Below are positions 1 to 8,094 of a stretch of DNA of 64,000 bases, one piece after another (the first letter of the stretch is position 1; each line of letters begins with the position of its first letter). The stretch comes from an uncultured Opitutales bacterium. GTDB lineage: Bacteria > Verrucomicrobiota > Verrucomicrobiia > Opitutales > Intestinicryptomonadaceae. Below the pieces are notes generated by a model. It was not told where the DNA came from. It made no database searches and saw nothing but the letters and a program-made list of their open reading frames with translations. A program made the position numbers and the translations under genes. Where the stretch lies: contig CALXLK010000007.1 in NCBI GenBank assembly GCA_944389175.1, positions 1 to 64,000 on the forward strand, written 5' to 3'.

Positions 1-50
1 CGAAAAACATCTACTCTACATTCCTTAAACCGCTTGTCTAACTCCTTTAG

Positions 51-698
51 CTTTTATGCACTGGAGATTTTAATTCGTCCGCGAAGCTTGCAAACTATCA
101 GGGCAACAACAACCTTTCATTTTATGCGAATGTAGCCTACGGGGATAAGTTCTTCTGGTACGATAACGAGTTGTCCTACAAAGTGGGGCTCAACTTCGGC
201 TACGCAAACGGCGGCATGGTGAGAACCGAGGGCACAAATTATATAAATAGCGAGCTCTGGGGCATAAACCCCTACTTTACCGCAAAGTACAAGGGCTTTA
301 GCATTATGCTCGAATACTTCTTGCAGCACGTCTCGCAAGGCAGTTTTAACGGCCTTGAAAACGCGACGCCCCAGGGCTTTAACGCAACATTGGCCTACAA
401 GTTTGAAACCTCGAAGTTCGGCCAGATAGAGCCCGTTTTGAGAGTTTCAATGATAGCCACAAACGGCATGGGTTTTAACCCCGTAACCATGGGGTCATTC
501 TCATACGATCCCTCTAACGCATCGGCAGTGTATGACAACGCGCAGGCTATTTACATAGGCGCAAATTGGTATGTCATTCCCGCCGTCAAGGTTTCGGTCG
601 GCTATGAGTGGGGCGAATACACGGGCAAGGTCAACGTTCAAGCTGAGAACCGCACGCAGTCAAATACCGTTAGGGCGTCCTTGCAGGTTCTATTCTAG
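51..698 (+). CDS. C-terminal part of an outer-membrane porin (5' part not readable)
   Basis: The frame is open from about 51 to the stop at 696-698 and encodes aromatic, glycine-rich, alternating beta-strand sequence (NLSFYANVAYGDKFFWYDNE, then VKVSVGYEWGEYTG) ending in VRASLQVLF. A terminal aromatic residue is the usual outer-membrane beta-barrel (BAM) signal, so this is the barrel end of a porin, perhaps OprO/OprP- or OprB-like. The frame has stop codons at 39-41 and 48-50, so it does not run cleanly to the window edge. Either a frameshift lies near base 50 or the first bases are a poor contig end. The first in-frame start-like codon is TTG at 171, but homologous barrel sequence begins before it, so that is not the true start. 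Family call fairly safe; integrity unknown. Confidence 0.6.
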   Translation, partial: LLCTGDFNSSAKLANYQGNNNLSFYANVAYGDKFFWYDNELSYKVGLNFGYANGGMVRTEGTNYINSELWGINPYFTAKYKGFSIMLEYFLQHVSQGSFNGLENATPQGFNATLAYKFETSKFGQIEPVLRVSMIATNGMGFNPVTMGSFSYDPSNASAVYDNAQAIYIGANWYVIPAVKVSVGYEWGEYTGKVNVQAENRTQSNTVRASLQVLF

Positions 699-732
699 AG
701 GCTTGCATTTAGGCTTTTCATTTGCAGCTTGG

Positions 733-762
733 CGCGCTCGAGTTTTTCGGGCGCGTTTTTTT
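733..762 (+). terminator. Rho-independent terminator after the porin fragment
   Basis: A 9-bp stem with two G-U pairs (arms 733-741 and 747-755) has a short T-rich loop and is followed at once by a T run. It lies 35 bases after the porin stop. Confidence 0.75.
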
Positions 763-1305
763 CGGAAGATTTTTGGGGCGGACGTATCGCTTGCTTTATT
801 AGCCCTTATTTCCCTTTGTAACGTTGCTTTTTTGCCGGTGAAGCGCGGAATTTTGTAGTTTGCTTTTTTAGTTATTTTTTGCGCGGCTATGGAGAGAAAT
901 TATTTTCAACTGCGGGTTTTTTAGAGAGTGCGCAAAGGCTTATTGAGAGTTTAAATTTTGCGTTTGCTTTTACCGCGCTTGCGTTAGGCTTCCCTTGTCT
1001 TGCAAAGGCGTCTTTCTCCTTGTGCTTTTTATCTCCCGCAGAGTCGCGCTTTATTATCTAGAGAACCCCGCCACTCTACAATATTCGGGCGGAAAATTCG
1101 GAGTGCTTTATCGGCCCATAAAACTTAGTTTGGACTAACTTTTTTTGAAAAAATTTTCCCAACGTTTCTATTTAAACTTTCAACCTGATTGTATAACTAC
1201 TTTATTTAAAATAGGTGGAAAATTTTTAAAAGGCGGTTTGAATGTTAGAAGCATATAACATTTTTTCTTGACAAACCCAAAAAATGCGATTTTCTTGCTT
1301 CTAAA
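763..1305. other. Intergenic stretch upstream of the DtxR-type regulator
   Basis: No convincing coding sequence is seen; the short open frames here are T-rich shadow frames. The stretch holds one operator-like palindrome at 1121-1143, listed separately, and a TTGACA hexamer at 1269-1274 shortly before the regulator start without a clear -10 partner. Confidence 0.5.
1121..1143. promoter_or_regulatory. DtxR-type operator-like box 1
   Basis: Read on the - strand this site is AAAGTTAGTCCAAACTAA. It shares the pattern GTTAG-n-C-n-AA-n-CTAA with the two boxes at 1791-1814 and 1862-1880. It lies about 165 bases before the regulator start, which would suit autoregulation. Binding by the neighbouring DtxR-family protein is inferred from proximity and from the repeated motif. 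Confidence 0.45.
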
Positions 1306-1809
1306 ATGAAAAATGGAAACAAGAGTTTGGCCGAAGCCAGAGAGGATTATTTGGAAGCAATTCTAATTCTATCTTCAAAGGCTTCCCGGGTTCGTCCGAT
1401 AGACATTGCAAGGCTAAAGGATGTCTCAAAGGCTACGGTTTCCGTCGCTCTTTCCACCTTGGTTAAAATGGGCTATGTGCAAGCCGAAAATCCGCATTCG
1501 GTTGCTCTAACCCCAAAGGGGCTCGTGGTGGCGCAAAGCGTCTTGAGAAAACACGAACTCTTGCTTGGCTTTCTCACGGAACACCTGGGAGTTTCGGCTG
1601 CTGTTGCGCGCGAGGCCGCCTGCAAGATGGAGCATGCGATAGGTGCTCCTATTGCCGACAAACTCGCAAATTTCATTTCAAAACTAAAGGGCGCGGAGCT
1701 CGGAGACGGGACTTGCGCGCGGCTTTGCAATTTGGGCGGTGTGCGCTCGAATTGCTCAAAAAGAAAAAAGAGAAAAGTTTTTTTGCGCAACAAAGTTAGA
1801 CTAATCTAA
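1306..1809 (+). CDS. DtxR-family iron-dependent transcriptional repressor
   Basis: This 167-residue protein has the DtxR/MntR layout: an N-terminal winged helix (about 8-70) and a metal-binding dimerisation helix region (about 75-125). The motif C106-K-M-E109-H110 matches the Cys-x-x-Glu-His ancillary/primary site of iron-sensing DtxR; manganese-sensing MntR has Glu where the Cys is. His83 in RKHELLL fits the conserved histidine of the family. No SH3-like third domain is present, and the last 40 residues are basic and Cys-rich without a recognised fold. Related palindromes lie upstream, over the stop codon, and in front of the next gene. It probably represses the downstream porin, imelysin and siderophore genes when Fe(II) is plentiful. 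No clear Shine-Dalgarno sequence precedes the ATG. Confidence 0.85.
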   Translation: MKNGNKSLAEAREDYLEAILILSSKASRVRPIDIARLKDVSKATVSVALSTLVKMGYVQAENPHSVALTPKGLVVAQSVLRKHELLLGFLTEHLGVSAAVAREAACKMEHAIGAPIADKLANFISKLKGAELGDGTCARLCNLGGVRSNCSKRKKRKVFLRNKVRLI

Positions 1810-1814
1810 CTTTG
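1791..1814. promoter_or_regulatory. DtxR-type operator-like box 2 (over the regulator stop codon)
   Basis: A perfect palindrome with 10-bp arms around a CTAA centre (core GTTAGACTAATCTAAC). The stop codon and last codons of the regulator gene lie inside it. It is the most symmetric of three related sites and lies about 80 bases upstream of the porin start, a sensible place for an operator. Confidence 0.6.
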
Positions 1815-1861
1815 TTTCCGCCCGGAATTCCCGCAGTAATTTTTGAATAAATTTTTAGTAA

Positions 1862-1880
1862 AAAGTTAGACGAATCTAAT
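1862..1880. promoter_or_regulatory. DtxR-type operator-like box 3 (in front of the OprB-like porin)
   Basis: The site GTTAGACGAATCTAAT repeats the motif of box 2 and ends 10 bases before the porin ATG. A repressor bound here would cover the core promoter or block transcription start. It supports metal control of the porin-imelysin-transporter block. Confidence 0.6.
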
Positions 1881-1890
1881 AATTAAAACA

Positions 1891-3150
1891 ATGCAAAGAA
1901 AAATGAATATGGAAAAAGTTATCGCAGCCGCCCTTGGCGGAGTGACAATATTTGCCGCTTGCTCTTTTGCGCAGGAGGCTTCAACGCAGCCCGGGGCTGA
2001 AAAACCCGAGACGTGGATGGATAGGGATAGCCTATTTATCGCTTCCGCAAGCGAGGATATTACAAAAAAGACGGGTTTTACGCCATCTTTGAATTGGACG
2101 GGGGAAGTCTGGAGCAATGTTTCGGACGGCAGGAATATCAGCACAATTGCGGACTCGCTCTTTACTCTTGGTTTCGAGCAGGACTTGTCTGTATTGGCGG
2201 GCAAAGAGGGCTGGGGCAGAATAGGGCTTAGCGCCTTCTACTACACCCAGACAAACGGCGGCGAGCTTGGCGGTTTCAATTCCTCGCAGGGCTGTTTTAG
2301 CAACATAGTTGCGGGCGATATGGTTAGGGTTTTTGAAATTTACTACGCAAACGAATTTGAGACCAAATTCGGAAACATAGGCTTTAGAATAGGTCAGCTT
2401 GCGGCGGACGAGGACTTCATGGGCATGGATTACTCAGACGTATTTTTAAATTCGTCATTCGGAGCCATGCCAAACGTCGCGCCCGGTCAATTATTCTCGC
2501 AGTATAACGTTGCGACATTGGGGGTGGTAATCTACTATTCGCAAGGGAACTTCGACGCCACCTTCGGCGTTTATAACGGCAACATAGGGCAGGATATTTC
2601 ATCTAACAACGGCTTCGATTACAGCAATACTTTCGATACCGTCGCCCTGTGGTACCAGTTCGGCTACAACTACAAAATAGGCGGCCTTGCGGGGCGCGTG
2701 ATGTTCGGAGGAAATTATCACAGCGACCCGAGTAAAATTAACTTCGACGCAATAGACGCGGGCAGCTTCTACTCCTTCTACGTGGGCTTGCAGCAGGCCC
2801 TGATAAACGACAACGAGGGCAACGCCAAATTCGGAGTTTACACGCGCATAGGTTGGGTTCCGAGCGGCAGAGCCTCCGACAACAACTTCTACGCGGATTT
2901 CGGCTTCAACTGGTTCGCGCCCATACCGTGCAGGGGAAGCGACGTATTTGCGGTCGGCTTTTCCGTGATAGAAAACGAGCGTGCGGCTCGCGCGGAGTAC
3001 TCGCACTACGAGGGCGCGCTTGAAATTACATACCGCGTTCAAATCACTCCCGCCATCGCTTTTCAGCCCGACTTTCAGATATTCGTAAACCAAGGCGAAG
3101 ACTCCGAGACTGCCTATATTGCGGGCGCGAGGCTTGAGATAAATTTCTAA
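1891..3150 (+). CDS. Carbohydrate-selective porin OprB-like outer-membrane protein
   Basis: A 419-residue protein with an N-terminal signal peptide (hydrophobic stretch about 8-25, cleavage near SFAQE) followed by aromatic and glycine-rich beta-barrel sequence ending in ARLEINF, with the terminal Phe typical of outer-membrane barrels. Pattern and length fit the OprB family. The family name implies sugar uptake, but the position between an iron-type repressor and imelysin suggests a role in iron or siderophore passage; that is inference. The start is uncertain: ATGs at 1891, 1903 and 1909 are all possible and none has a strong ribosome binding site. An operator-like box ends 10 bases upstream of the first ATG. 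Confidence 0.8.
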   Translation: MQRKMNMEKVIAAALGGVTIFAACSFAQEASTQPGAEKPETWMDRDSLFIASASEDITKKTGFTPSLNWTGEVWSNVSDGRNISTIADSLFTLGFEQDLSVLAGKEGWGRIGLSAFYYTQTNGGELGGFNSSQGCFSNIVAGDMVRVFEIYYANEFETKFGNIGFRIGQLAADEDFMGMDYSDVFLNSSFGAMPNVAPGQLFSQYNVATLGVVIYYSQGNFDATFGVYNGNIGQDISSNNGFDYSNTFDTVALWYQFGYNYKIGGLAGRVMFGGNYHSDPSKINFDAIDAGSFYSFYVGLQQALINDNEGNAKFGVYTRIGWVPSGRASDNNFYADFGFNWFAPIPCRGSDVFAVGFSVIENERAARAEYSHYEGALEITYRVQITPAIAFQPDFQIFVNQGEDSETAYIAGARLEINF

Positions 3151-3192
3151 GTTTTCCCTAAAAATTATTTTAAAATTTGTTTTGGTAAAAAT

Positions 3193-4308
3193 ATGAAAAG
3201 GAAATCCGCATACAAAGAAATCTGCAAATTAACATTTGCGGCTGCCGCAATCGGCGCTTTTTCGGCGCCGGCGGTGGAAGCCGTGGAAATAAAGGACGTG
3301 TTGGATAGCTACGTCGAAGCCACGGTGCTTCCGACCTATTCGCAGATGTCCGATTCCGCCATAGAGTTTAACAAGGCTGTTGCCAAGCTCAAAGAGAGCG
3401 CAAGCGACGAAAATCTCGCGAAGGCCGCCGCGGCTTGGAGCAAGGTTCGCACTTCTTGGGAGCGCAGCGAAGCCTTTTTGTTCGGGCCTGCTGTCTTTGC
3501 GAGCTTGGATCCGAATCTCGACTCTTGGCCGCTGGACCAGTCGCAGTTGGACGGCCTCATAAAGGCTATAAACGAGGGCAGGGTCGCGATAGACGCGGGC
3601 TATGTCAGGGGAGGCTTGGGCGCCGCCTTCAGGGGCTTTCACGCGGCGGAGTATCTCCTTTTTAGGGAGGGCAAGGTTCGCAAGGCCGCCGAAATGTCAA
3701 AGGGCGAGCTTGAGTATCTTGCGGCACTTGCGCAAGTTCTGACGGAGGATTGCGTGGCGCTTGAGTCTTGGTGGAAGGGCGCCGACAAGCTTTCGGAGGG
3801 CAAGTCGAAAATTCTTGAAGAGGCGGAAATTGAGACCGGCGGCTCCTATGCAAGCGAGATGAAAAACGCGGGCAAAGTCGGCAGCCGCTACGGATCGCAG
3901 AAGGAGGCGCTAAGCGAGATTTTCGACGGCTGCATAGACATAGCCGACGAATTGGCGGAGTCGAAGTTGGGCACGCCCGCAAAGACTCAAAATCCCCTCG
4001 AGTGCGAATCTCGCCACAGCGGGACGAGCTTGATAGATGCCGTCGACAACCTAATAAGCATTCGCAATTCCTACGAAGGCGCAAATTCCGAGGGGGCGAG
4101 CCTCTCGGCCTTGGTTGCCGAAAAATCCAAGGAGGCAGACGGGCGGGTGAGAGCGTCGATAGACGGCGCGATAAAAAGCGTGGAGTCTCTAAAGGCGCCG
4201 ATGTTTAAAAATCTCAAGGAAAACGAAGAGGGCTTTAAAGTTGCCATAGCCGCCTGCGAAAAACTTTCGGAGGCTTTGGGCAAGGCAAAGGAACTTGTCT
4301 GCGAATAA
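3193..4308 (+). CDS. Imelysin-family (iron-regulated, IrpA/ICMP-like) secreted protein
   Basis: This 371-residue protein starts with a signal peptide (about 1-30) and then shows the imelysin pattern: helical sequence, the SWPLD signature at 111-115, and the family motif GFHAAEY at 148-154 (GxHxxE, His150 and Glu153). Imelysins are periplasmic or outer-membrane proteins typically induced by iron limitation and often encoded beside DUF1111 cytochrome-like proteins, as here (4410-6053). Their exact role in iron handling is not settled; the name comes from an insulin-cleaving activity whose peptidase nature has been questioned. It lies 42 bases after the porin and shares its likely DtxR control. 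Confidence 0.88.
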   Translation: MKRKSAYKEICKLTFAAAAIGAFSAPAVEAVEIKDVLDSYVEATVLPTYSQMSDSAIEFNKAVAKLKESASDENLAKAAAAWSKVRTSWERSEAFLFGPAVFASLDPNLDSWPLDQSQLDGLIKAINEGRVAIDAGYVRGGLGAAFRGFHAAEYLLFREGKVRKAAEMSKGELEYLAALAQVLTEDCVALESWWKGADKLSEGKSKILEEAEIETGGSYASEMKNAGKVGSRYGSQKEALSEIFDGCIDIADELAESKLGTPAKTQNPLECESRHSGTSLIDAVDNLISIRNSYEGANSEGASLSALVAEKSKEADGRVRASIDGAIKSVESLKAPMFKNLKENEEGFKVAIAACEKLSEALGKAKELVCE

Positions 4309-4333
4309 AAAACTTCTTCGATTTGCTTATTGT

Positions 4334-4388
4334 AGGGAGGTTCCCCGCCAGAGGGAGAGCGAATTTCTCTCGGCGGGGAGCACTCCCT
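4334..4388 (+). promoter_or_regulatory. Long three-segment hairpin between imelysin and the haem lipoprotein gene
   Basis: Three nested complementary pairs occur in order: 4334-4339 with 4383-4388, 4343-4349 with 4372-4378 (CCCCGCC/GGCGGGG), and 4355-4359 with 4367-4371. No T run follows, so it is not a standard terminator. It could be an mRNA stabiliser or a partial attenuator setting the ratio of imelysin to the downstream genes. Confidence 0.55.
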
Positions 4389-4409
4389 ATTTGAGCGGAG
4401 TTTGTTTCG

Positions 4410-6053
4410 ATGTTTACTTTATTTAGAAAGTCGATTTTAGCTCTATTTTTTTGCATGCTTTTCCTATGCCTTTCCTGCTGCGGGGGCGGAGACGGCGGGC
4501 TTGCCTCGGATGGGTTTGTGCCAAAGAAAGCTCGGGATTTGAAAATAGGCCACCCGAAAATTCCGCTTGCCGCCCTAAAGCCCGGAAGCAGCGGCGAGCT
4601 TGCGAAGTTTGGCGATATAAGGCCCGAGTTCGTGAGCTTCTCATGCGTAGCCTGCCATGTAAACGCGACCGTCGATATGCGCCTGCCCAAAACCAGAAAT
4701 TCCGACGCAAGCAAGGGGCCCGCATATTATTTGGGCGGAGAGGCGGGCACTACTTTTACCTCAAACAGCAAGGCCTTTGAGCAGCCCGCGCCCGCCGTTG
4801 TGGAGGCGGGTTTGGAATCCGATTTCAAGCAGGGCGAGGCGATTTTTGAGGGCAACTTTGTAAGCGACAAGGGCGTGCCTTTTGGGGGACTCGGTCCTAC
4901 CTACATGAAAACTTCGTGCATAGCCTGCCACCCGGGCTACGGGCGCGCCCGGCGAACCGACAACTTCGATTTGGAGTACGGAAACGGCTACATTGCCACC
5001 GTCCATAGGCCCGACGGAAGCGTCGTGGAGGGCTACACGGAGATGCTCCAGACAAAGTCCGTAAAACCATATTTGCCCTACGCAAAGGGCGTAAAAATAA
5101 CTTGGCATAAGTTTGTCGATAAATACGGCAATCGCTATCCCGACGGAAGTTTATACAATAGCGGCAGGGCCGGCGAGGGCGAACTTGTCTATCCGAGCGC
5201 AGAGATAATAGAGCCGCTTTTGCCGCTTCCCAAAGACTACAAAGTTTCGATAGAGTCAACCATAGGGATTTACGGCACGGGGCTTCTCGACGCCATACCC
5301 GACGAGGCTATTTTGGCCGAGTACCGCCGCCAGCACGCGCTTGCGGGGCCCGTCAAGGGCATTCACGGAAATTGGATTTACGACCACAAGAGCAAGCGCA
5401 AGCGGCTTGGCAAATTCACTTGGCACTGCTCGCGCGCCACTCTCGACGACGGCCCCGGCTCAAACGGAATTTACAACACCACAAACGTCGCGCGCGCCGA
5501 TAGAAGCGAGCTTTACGGAACAAGGCAGTGGCTTGAAAAACACGAGAGCTTGGGCATAGACGTAAGCGAGTTTAAGAGGGCGCAGGCGCCGGAATTTTCG
5601 ATGGAGGATTTTGAAAAATTCATGGTCTGGCACCGCGGCTTGGCTGTTCCCGCCGCCAGAAATTTGGATAGGCCCGAGGTTCTTGCGGGGCGCGAAACCT
5701 TCTATAAAATCGGCTGCGCAAGTTGCCACAAGCCGGAGTGGACGACGGGCGAATACGCGCCTTTTAAGCCCTATTCCGGGCAGATTATCCGCCCCTATAC
5801 GGATTTGCTAATGCACGACATGGGCGAGGAAAACAGGGGGAGATTCCGCACCTACCGCACGCCGCCGCTGTGGGGGCGCGGGCTTATGCGCAAGACCGCG
5901 GGGCACAGCGATATGTTCCACGACCTTCGCGCCCGCAACTTTGAGGAGGCCATACTATGGCACTTCGGCGAGGCCGAGTTTGCGCGCGAGCTTTTCAGAA
6001 ATCTCACGCAAAGGGAGCGCGGAGAGCTCATAGATTTTTTGAAGTCGCTTTAA
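4410..6053 (+). CDS. Multi-haem c-type cytochrome lipoprotein, DUF1111 (DHOR) family
   Basis: The 547-residue product has an N-terminal hydrophobic segment ending in a Cys-rich lipobox-like region (Cys20, 23, 24), then haem c attachment motifs CVACH (79-83), CIACH (170-174) and CASCH (436-440). The rest resembles the DUF1111 family of putative thiol oxidoreductases related to di-haem cytochrome c peroxidases. Three CxxCH motifs instead of the usual two is notable. Such proteins are regularly encoded with imelysins in iron-responsive operons, and here the gene follows imelysin after a hairpin. It is likely exported and anchored in the periplasm, doing redox chemistry linked to iron uptake; the substrate is unknown. 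Confidence 0.8.
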   Translation: MFTLFRKSILALFFCMLFLCLSCCGGGDGGLASDGFVPKKARDLKIGHPKIPLAALKPGSSGELAKFGDIRPEFVSFSCVACHVNATVDMRLPKTRNSDASKGPAYYLGGEAGTTFTSNSKAFEQPAPAVVEAGLESDFKQGEAIFEGNFVSDKGVPFGGLGPTYMKTSCIACHPGYGRARRTDNFDLEYGNGYIATVHRPDGSVVEGYTEMLQTKSVKPYLPYAKGVKITWHKFVDKYGNRYPDGSLYNSGRAGEGELVYPSAEIIEPLLPLPKDYKVSIESTIGIYGTGLLDAIPDEAILAEYRRQHALAGPVKGIHGNWIYDHKSKRKRLGKFTWHCSRATLDDGPGSNGIYNTTNVARADRSELYGTRQWLEKHESLGIDVSEFKRAQAPEFSMEDFEKFMVWHRGLAVPAARNLDRPEVLAGRETFYKIGCASCHKPEWTTGEYAPFKPYSGQIIRPYTDLLMHDMGEENRGRFRTYRTPPLWGRGLMRKTAGHSDMFHDLRARNFEEAILWHFGEAEFARELFRNLTQRERGELIDFLKSL

Positions 6054-6057
6054 AGGT

Positions 6058-7131
6058 ATGAACAAAACATTTGAAACTATGGAAATTTTTAACGCAAAAA
6101 AATTGCCTCTTTCGGGAGGAAGGCAAATCTATTTCTTTTCGGCATCGGCGGAGGGTTTGGAAGATGCAAAGGCGCATTTTGACGCCCTTAATTCAATTTC
6201 CAAAATGCGCCTTGTAGGGCCCGAGCTGTATGCGGCTTGCGAGTTGCCGCTCTTTCAAAAGAAGTCCTCGGGCGAATTTTTATTTTTGGGGACCGAAGTT
6301 GGAGGCGGCTATCGCGGCCTTCAATGTTGTTTGGTTTCGGAGGATATTTCAAAAGAGATTGTCTTTGAAGGGCGAAGAGTGGGGCTTTGCTTTGAGGACG
6401 ATTTTGCGCGCTACGCGTTACTTGGAGGAATTTTTCCCGAGGATATTCGGGCGTGCAAAGAGGCTCAAACTTCGAGCGTTTTTGAGAGTATAGAGGCGGC
6501 TTTGGGCGGGGTCGGAATGGACTTTTCAAACGTTGTGCGCACTTGGTTTTACAACGACAATATTTTGGATTGGTACGAAACTTTTAACAGGGCTAGAGAT
6601 TCCTTCTTTGAGTCGCGCAAGGTGTTTTCGGGATTGGTTCCCGCAAGCACCGGCATAGGTTCCCGCAACGCGCGCGGGGCGGCCTTGGCGGCGCGCGCCT
6701 TTGCCGTAAAGCCGAAGTCGGAGCTGGTGAAAATTTGCGAGGTTGAATCGCCCTTGCAGTGTTCGGCGCGCGATTACAAAAGTTCCTTCAGCAGAGCCGT
6801 GGAATTGGCGCACCCTAATTTCAGGCACTTAATTGTCTCGGGGACTGCGGGCATAGAGTACGGAGGAAGGACCGCTTTTGTCGGGGACTTAAACAGGCAG
6901 ATAAATTTGTCGCTCGACGTCGTCGAGGCGATTTTAAAATCGCGCGGCATGGATTGGGGCGACACCCTGCGGGCGGTCGCATATATCAAGGATTTTTCAT
7001 GCGCTGGCGAATTTAGAAAAATTCAAAAACTTCGCGGGCTTGAAGACTTGCCCTGCGTTTCAATTCAAGCCGACGTTTGCCGAGGCGACCTGCTCTTTGA
7101 AATGGAGCTCGACGCGGGGCTTGAGGTTTAG
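6058..7131 (+). CDS. RidA-like protein of the chorismatase (FkbO/Hyg5)-like type
   Basis: The 357-residue protein has a RidA/YjgF-like architecture duplicated within one chain: an N-terminal half (about 20-125) and a C-terminal half (about 140-357). The segments PASTGIGSRNARG (195-207) and DVCRGDLLFE (339-348, Glu348 at the end) resemble signatures of FkbO/Hyg5 chorismatases, which hydrolyse chorismate to dihydroxycyclohexadienoate or 3-hydroxybenzoate. It starts 4 bases after the haem lipoprotein stop and directly abuts the siderophore ABC transporter, so a role in making or processing an aromatic iron chelator is a reasonable guess. A plain Rid-type enamine deaminase role is the alternative. 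The RidA-like fold is fairly sure; the chorismatase reading is tentative. Confidence 0.5.
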   Translation: MNKTFETMEIFNAKKLPLSGGRQIYFFSASAEGLEDAKAHFDALNSISKMRLVGPELYAACELPLFQKKSSGEFLFLGTEVGGGYRGLQCCLVSEDISKEIVFEGRRVGLCFEDDFARYALLGGIFPEDIRACKEAQTSSVFESIEAALGGVGMDFSNVVRTWFYNDNILDWYETFNRARDSFFESRKVFSGLVPASTGIGSRNARGAALAARAFAVKPKSELVKICEVESPLQCSARDYKSSFSRAVELAHPNFRHLIVSGTAGIEYGGRTAFVGDLNRQINLSLDVVEAILKSRGMDWGDTLRAVAYIKDFSCAGEFRKIQKLRGLEDLPCVSIQADVCRGDLLFEMELDAGLEV

Positions 7132-8094
7132 GTGTTTGCAATGCTTGCGCCGTTTTTGCAAATTTTGATACTGGCAGCGTGTTCGTTTTGCTCGCTCTTT
7201 GTCGGGGTTGCCGACATATCGCCGCTTGATTTGTTTAGTTTAAGCGGCGAGCAAAGTGGAATCTTTTTTGTCGGCAGGCTGCCCCGCCTTTGCAGCATAC
7301 TTGTGGCGGGCTCAAGCCTGGCGGTGGCGGGGCTTATAATGCAAAGAATTATGCAAAATAAATTTGTGTCGCCGACGACGGCGGGCACGATGCAGTGGTG
7401 CAAATTGGGAGTTGTGATAGCCGTGGTTTGCCTGCCGGGCGCAAGCCCGATATTGCGGGTGGGCGCGGCATGCGCGGTGTCGCTATTGGGAACTTTTTTA
7501 TTCTTGGCGATAGTAAACAAAGTGCGCGGCCAAAGCGCGGTTTTGGTTCCGCTCATCGGAATAATGCTCGGCTCGGTAGTGGATGCGGGCGCGACGTTCT
7601 TTGCCTACAAGTTCGACATAATTCAGAATATGGCCTCATGGCTTCAGGGGAATTTCTCGCTTGTGATTGCGGGCAAGTACGAGCTTTTATACCTGAGCGT
7701 TCCCCTCATGTTTTTGGCGTACTTTTACGCGGATTACTTTACAATAGCGGGAATGGGCAAGGGCACGGCCTTGTCGCTGGGGCTAAACCACGCCGCGATT
7801 GTAAACGCGGGGCTTTTGATAGTTGCGCTTGTAAGTTCCGCGAGCGTTGTGGGCGTGGGCAACATACCTTTCGTGGGGCTTATAGTTCCGAACGTGCTGG
7901 CAATTTTTAAGGGAGACGGCGTAAAAAATATCTTGTGGGACTGCGCATGGCTGGGGGCGCTTCTTGTGTTAATTTGCGACATCGCCGGAAGGTTAATAAT
8001 ATTTCCCTACGAGATTCCCATAGGAGTGATACTGAGCGTGGCGGGGGCTGCGGTATTTTTAGTTCTAATAAGAAGCGGGAGGCGCTATGCGTAG
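7132..8094 (+). CDS. Siderophore ABC transporter permease, FecCD family (first subunit)
   Basis: A hydrophobic 320-residue protein with about nine membrane segments and FecCD/FatD-like sequence, including the GLIVPNVLAI segment that corresponds to the conserved coupling-helix region. It starts with GTG exactly at the base after the preceding stop and overlaps the second permease by 8 bases, which indicates translational coupling. With its partner it forms the inner-membrane channel for Fe-siderophore uptake. The pairing with a FatB/YclQ-like binding protein suggests a catecholate or mixed-type siderophore; that is inference. Confidence 0.88.
   Translation: MFAMLAPFLQILILAACSFCSLFVGVADISPLDLFSLSGEQSGIFFVGRLPRLCSILVAGSSLAVAGLIMQRIMQNKFVSPTTAGTMQWCKLGVVIAVVCLPGASPILRVGAACAVSLLGTFLFLAIVNKVRGQSAVLVPLIGIMLGSVVDAGATFFAYKFDIIQNMASWLQGNFSLVIAGKYELLYLSVPLMFLAYFYADYFTIAGMGKGTALSLGLNHAAIVNAGLLIVALVSSASVVGVGNIPFVGLIVPNVLAIFKGDGVKNILWDCAWLGALLVLICDIAGRLIIFPYEIPIGVILSVAGAAVFLVLIRSGRRYA

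Noticed and set aside
571-1061. Two + strand open frames after the porin fragment
   Set aside because: The first overlaps the porin out of frame and reads through its terminator; both lack ribosome binding sites and protein-like pattern.
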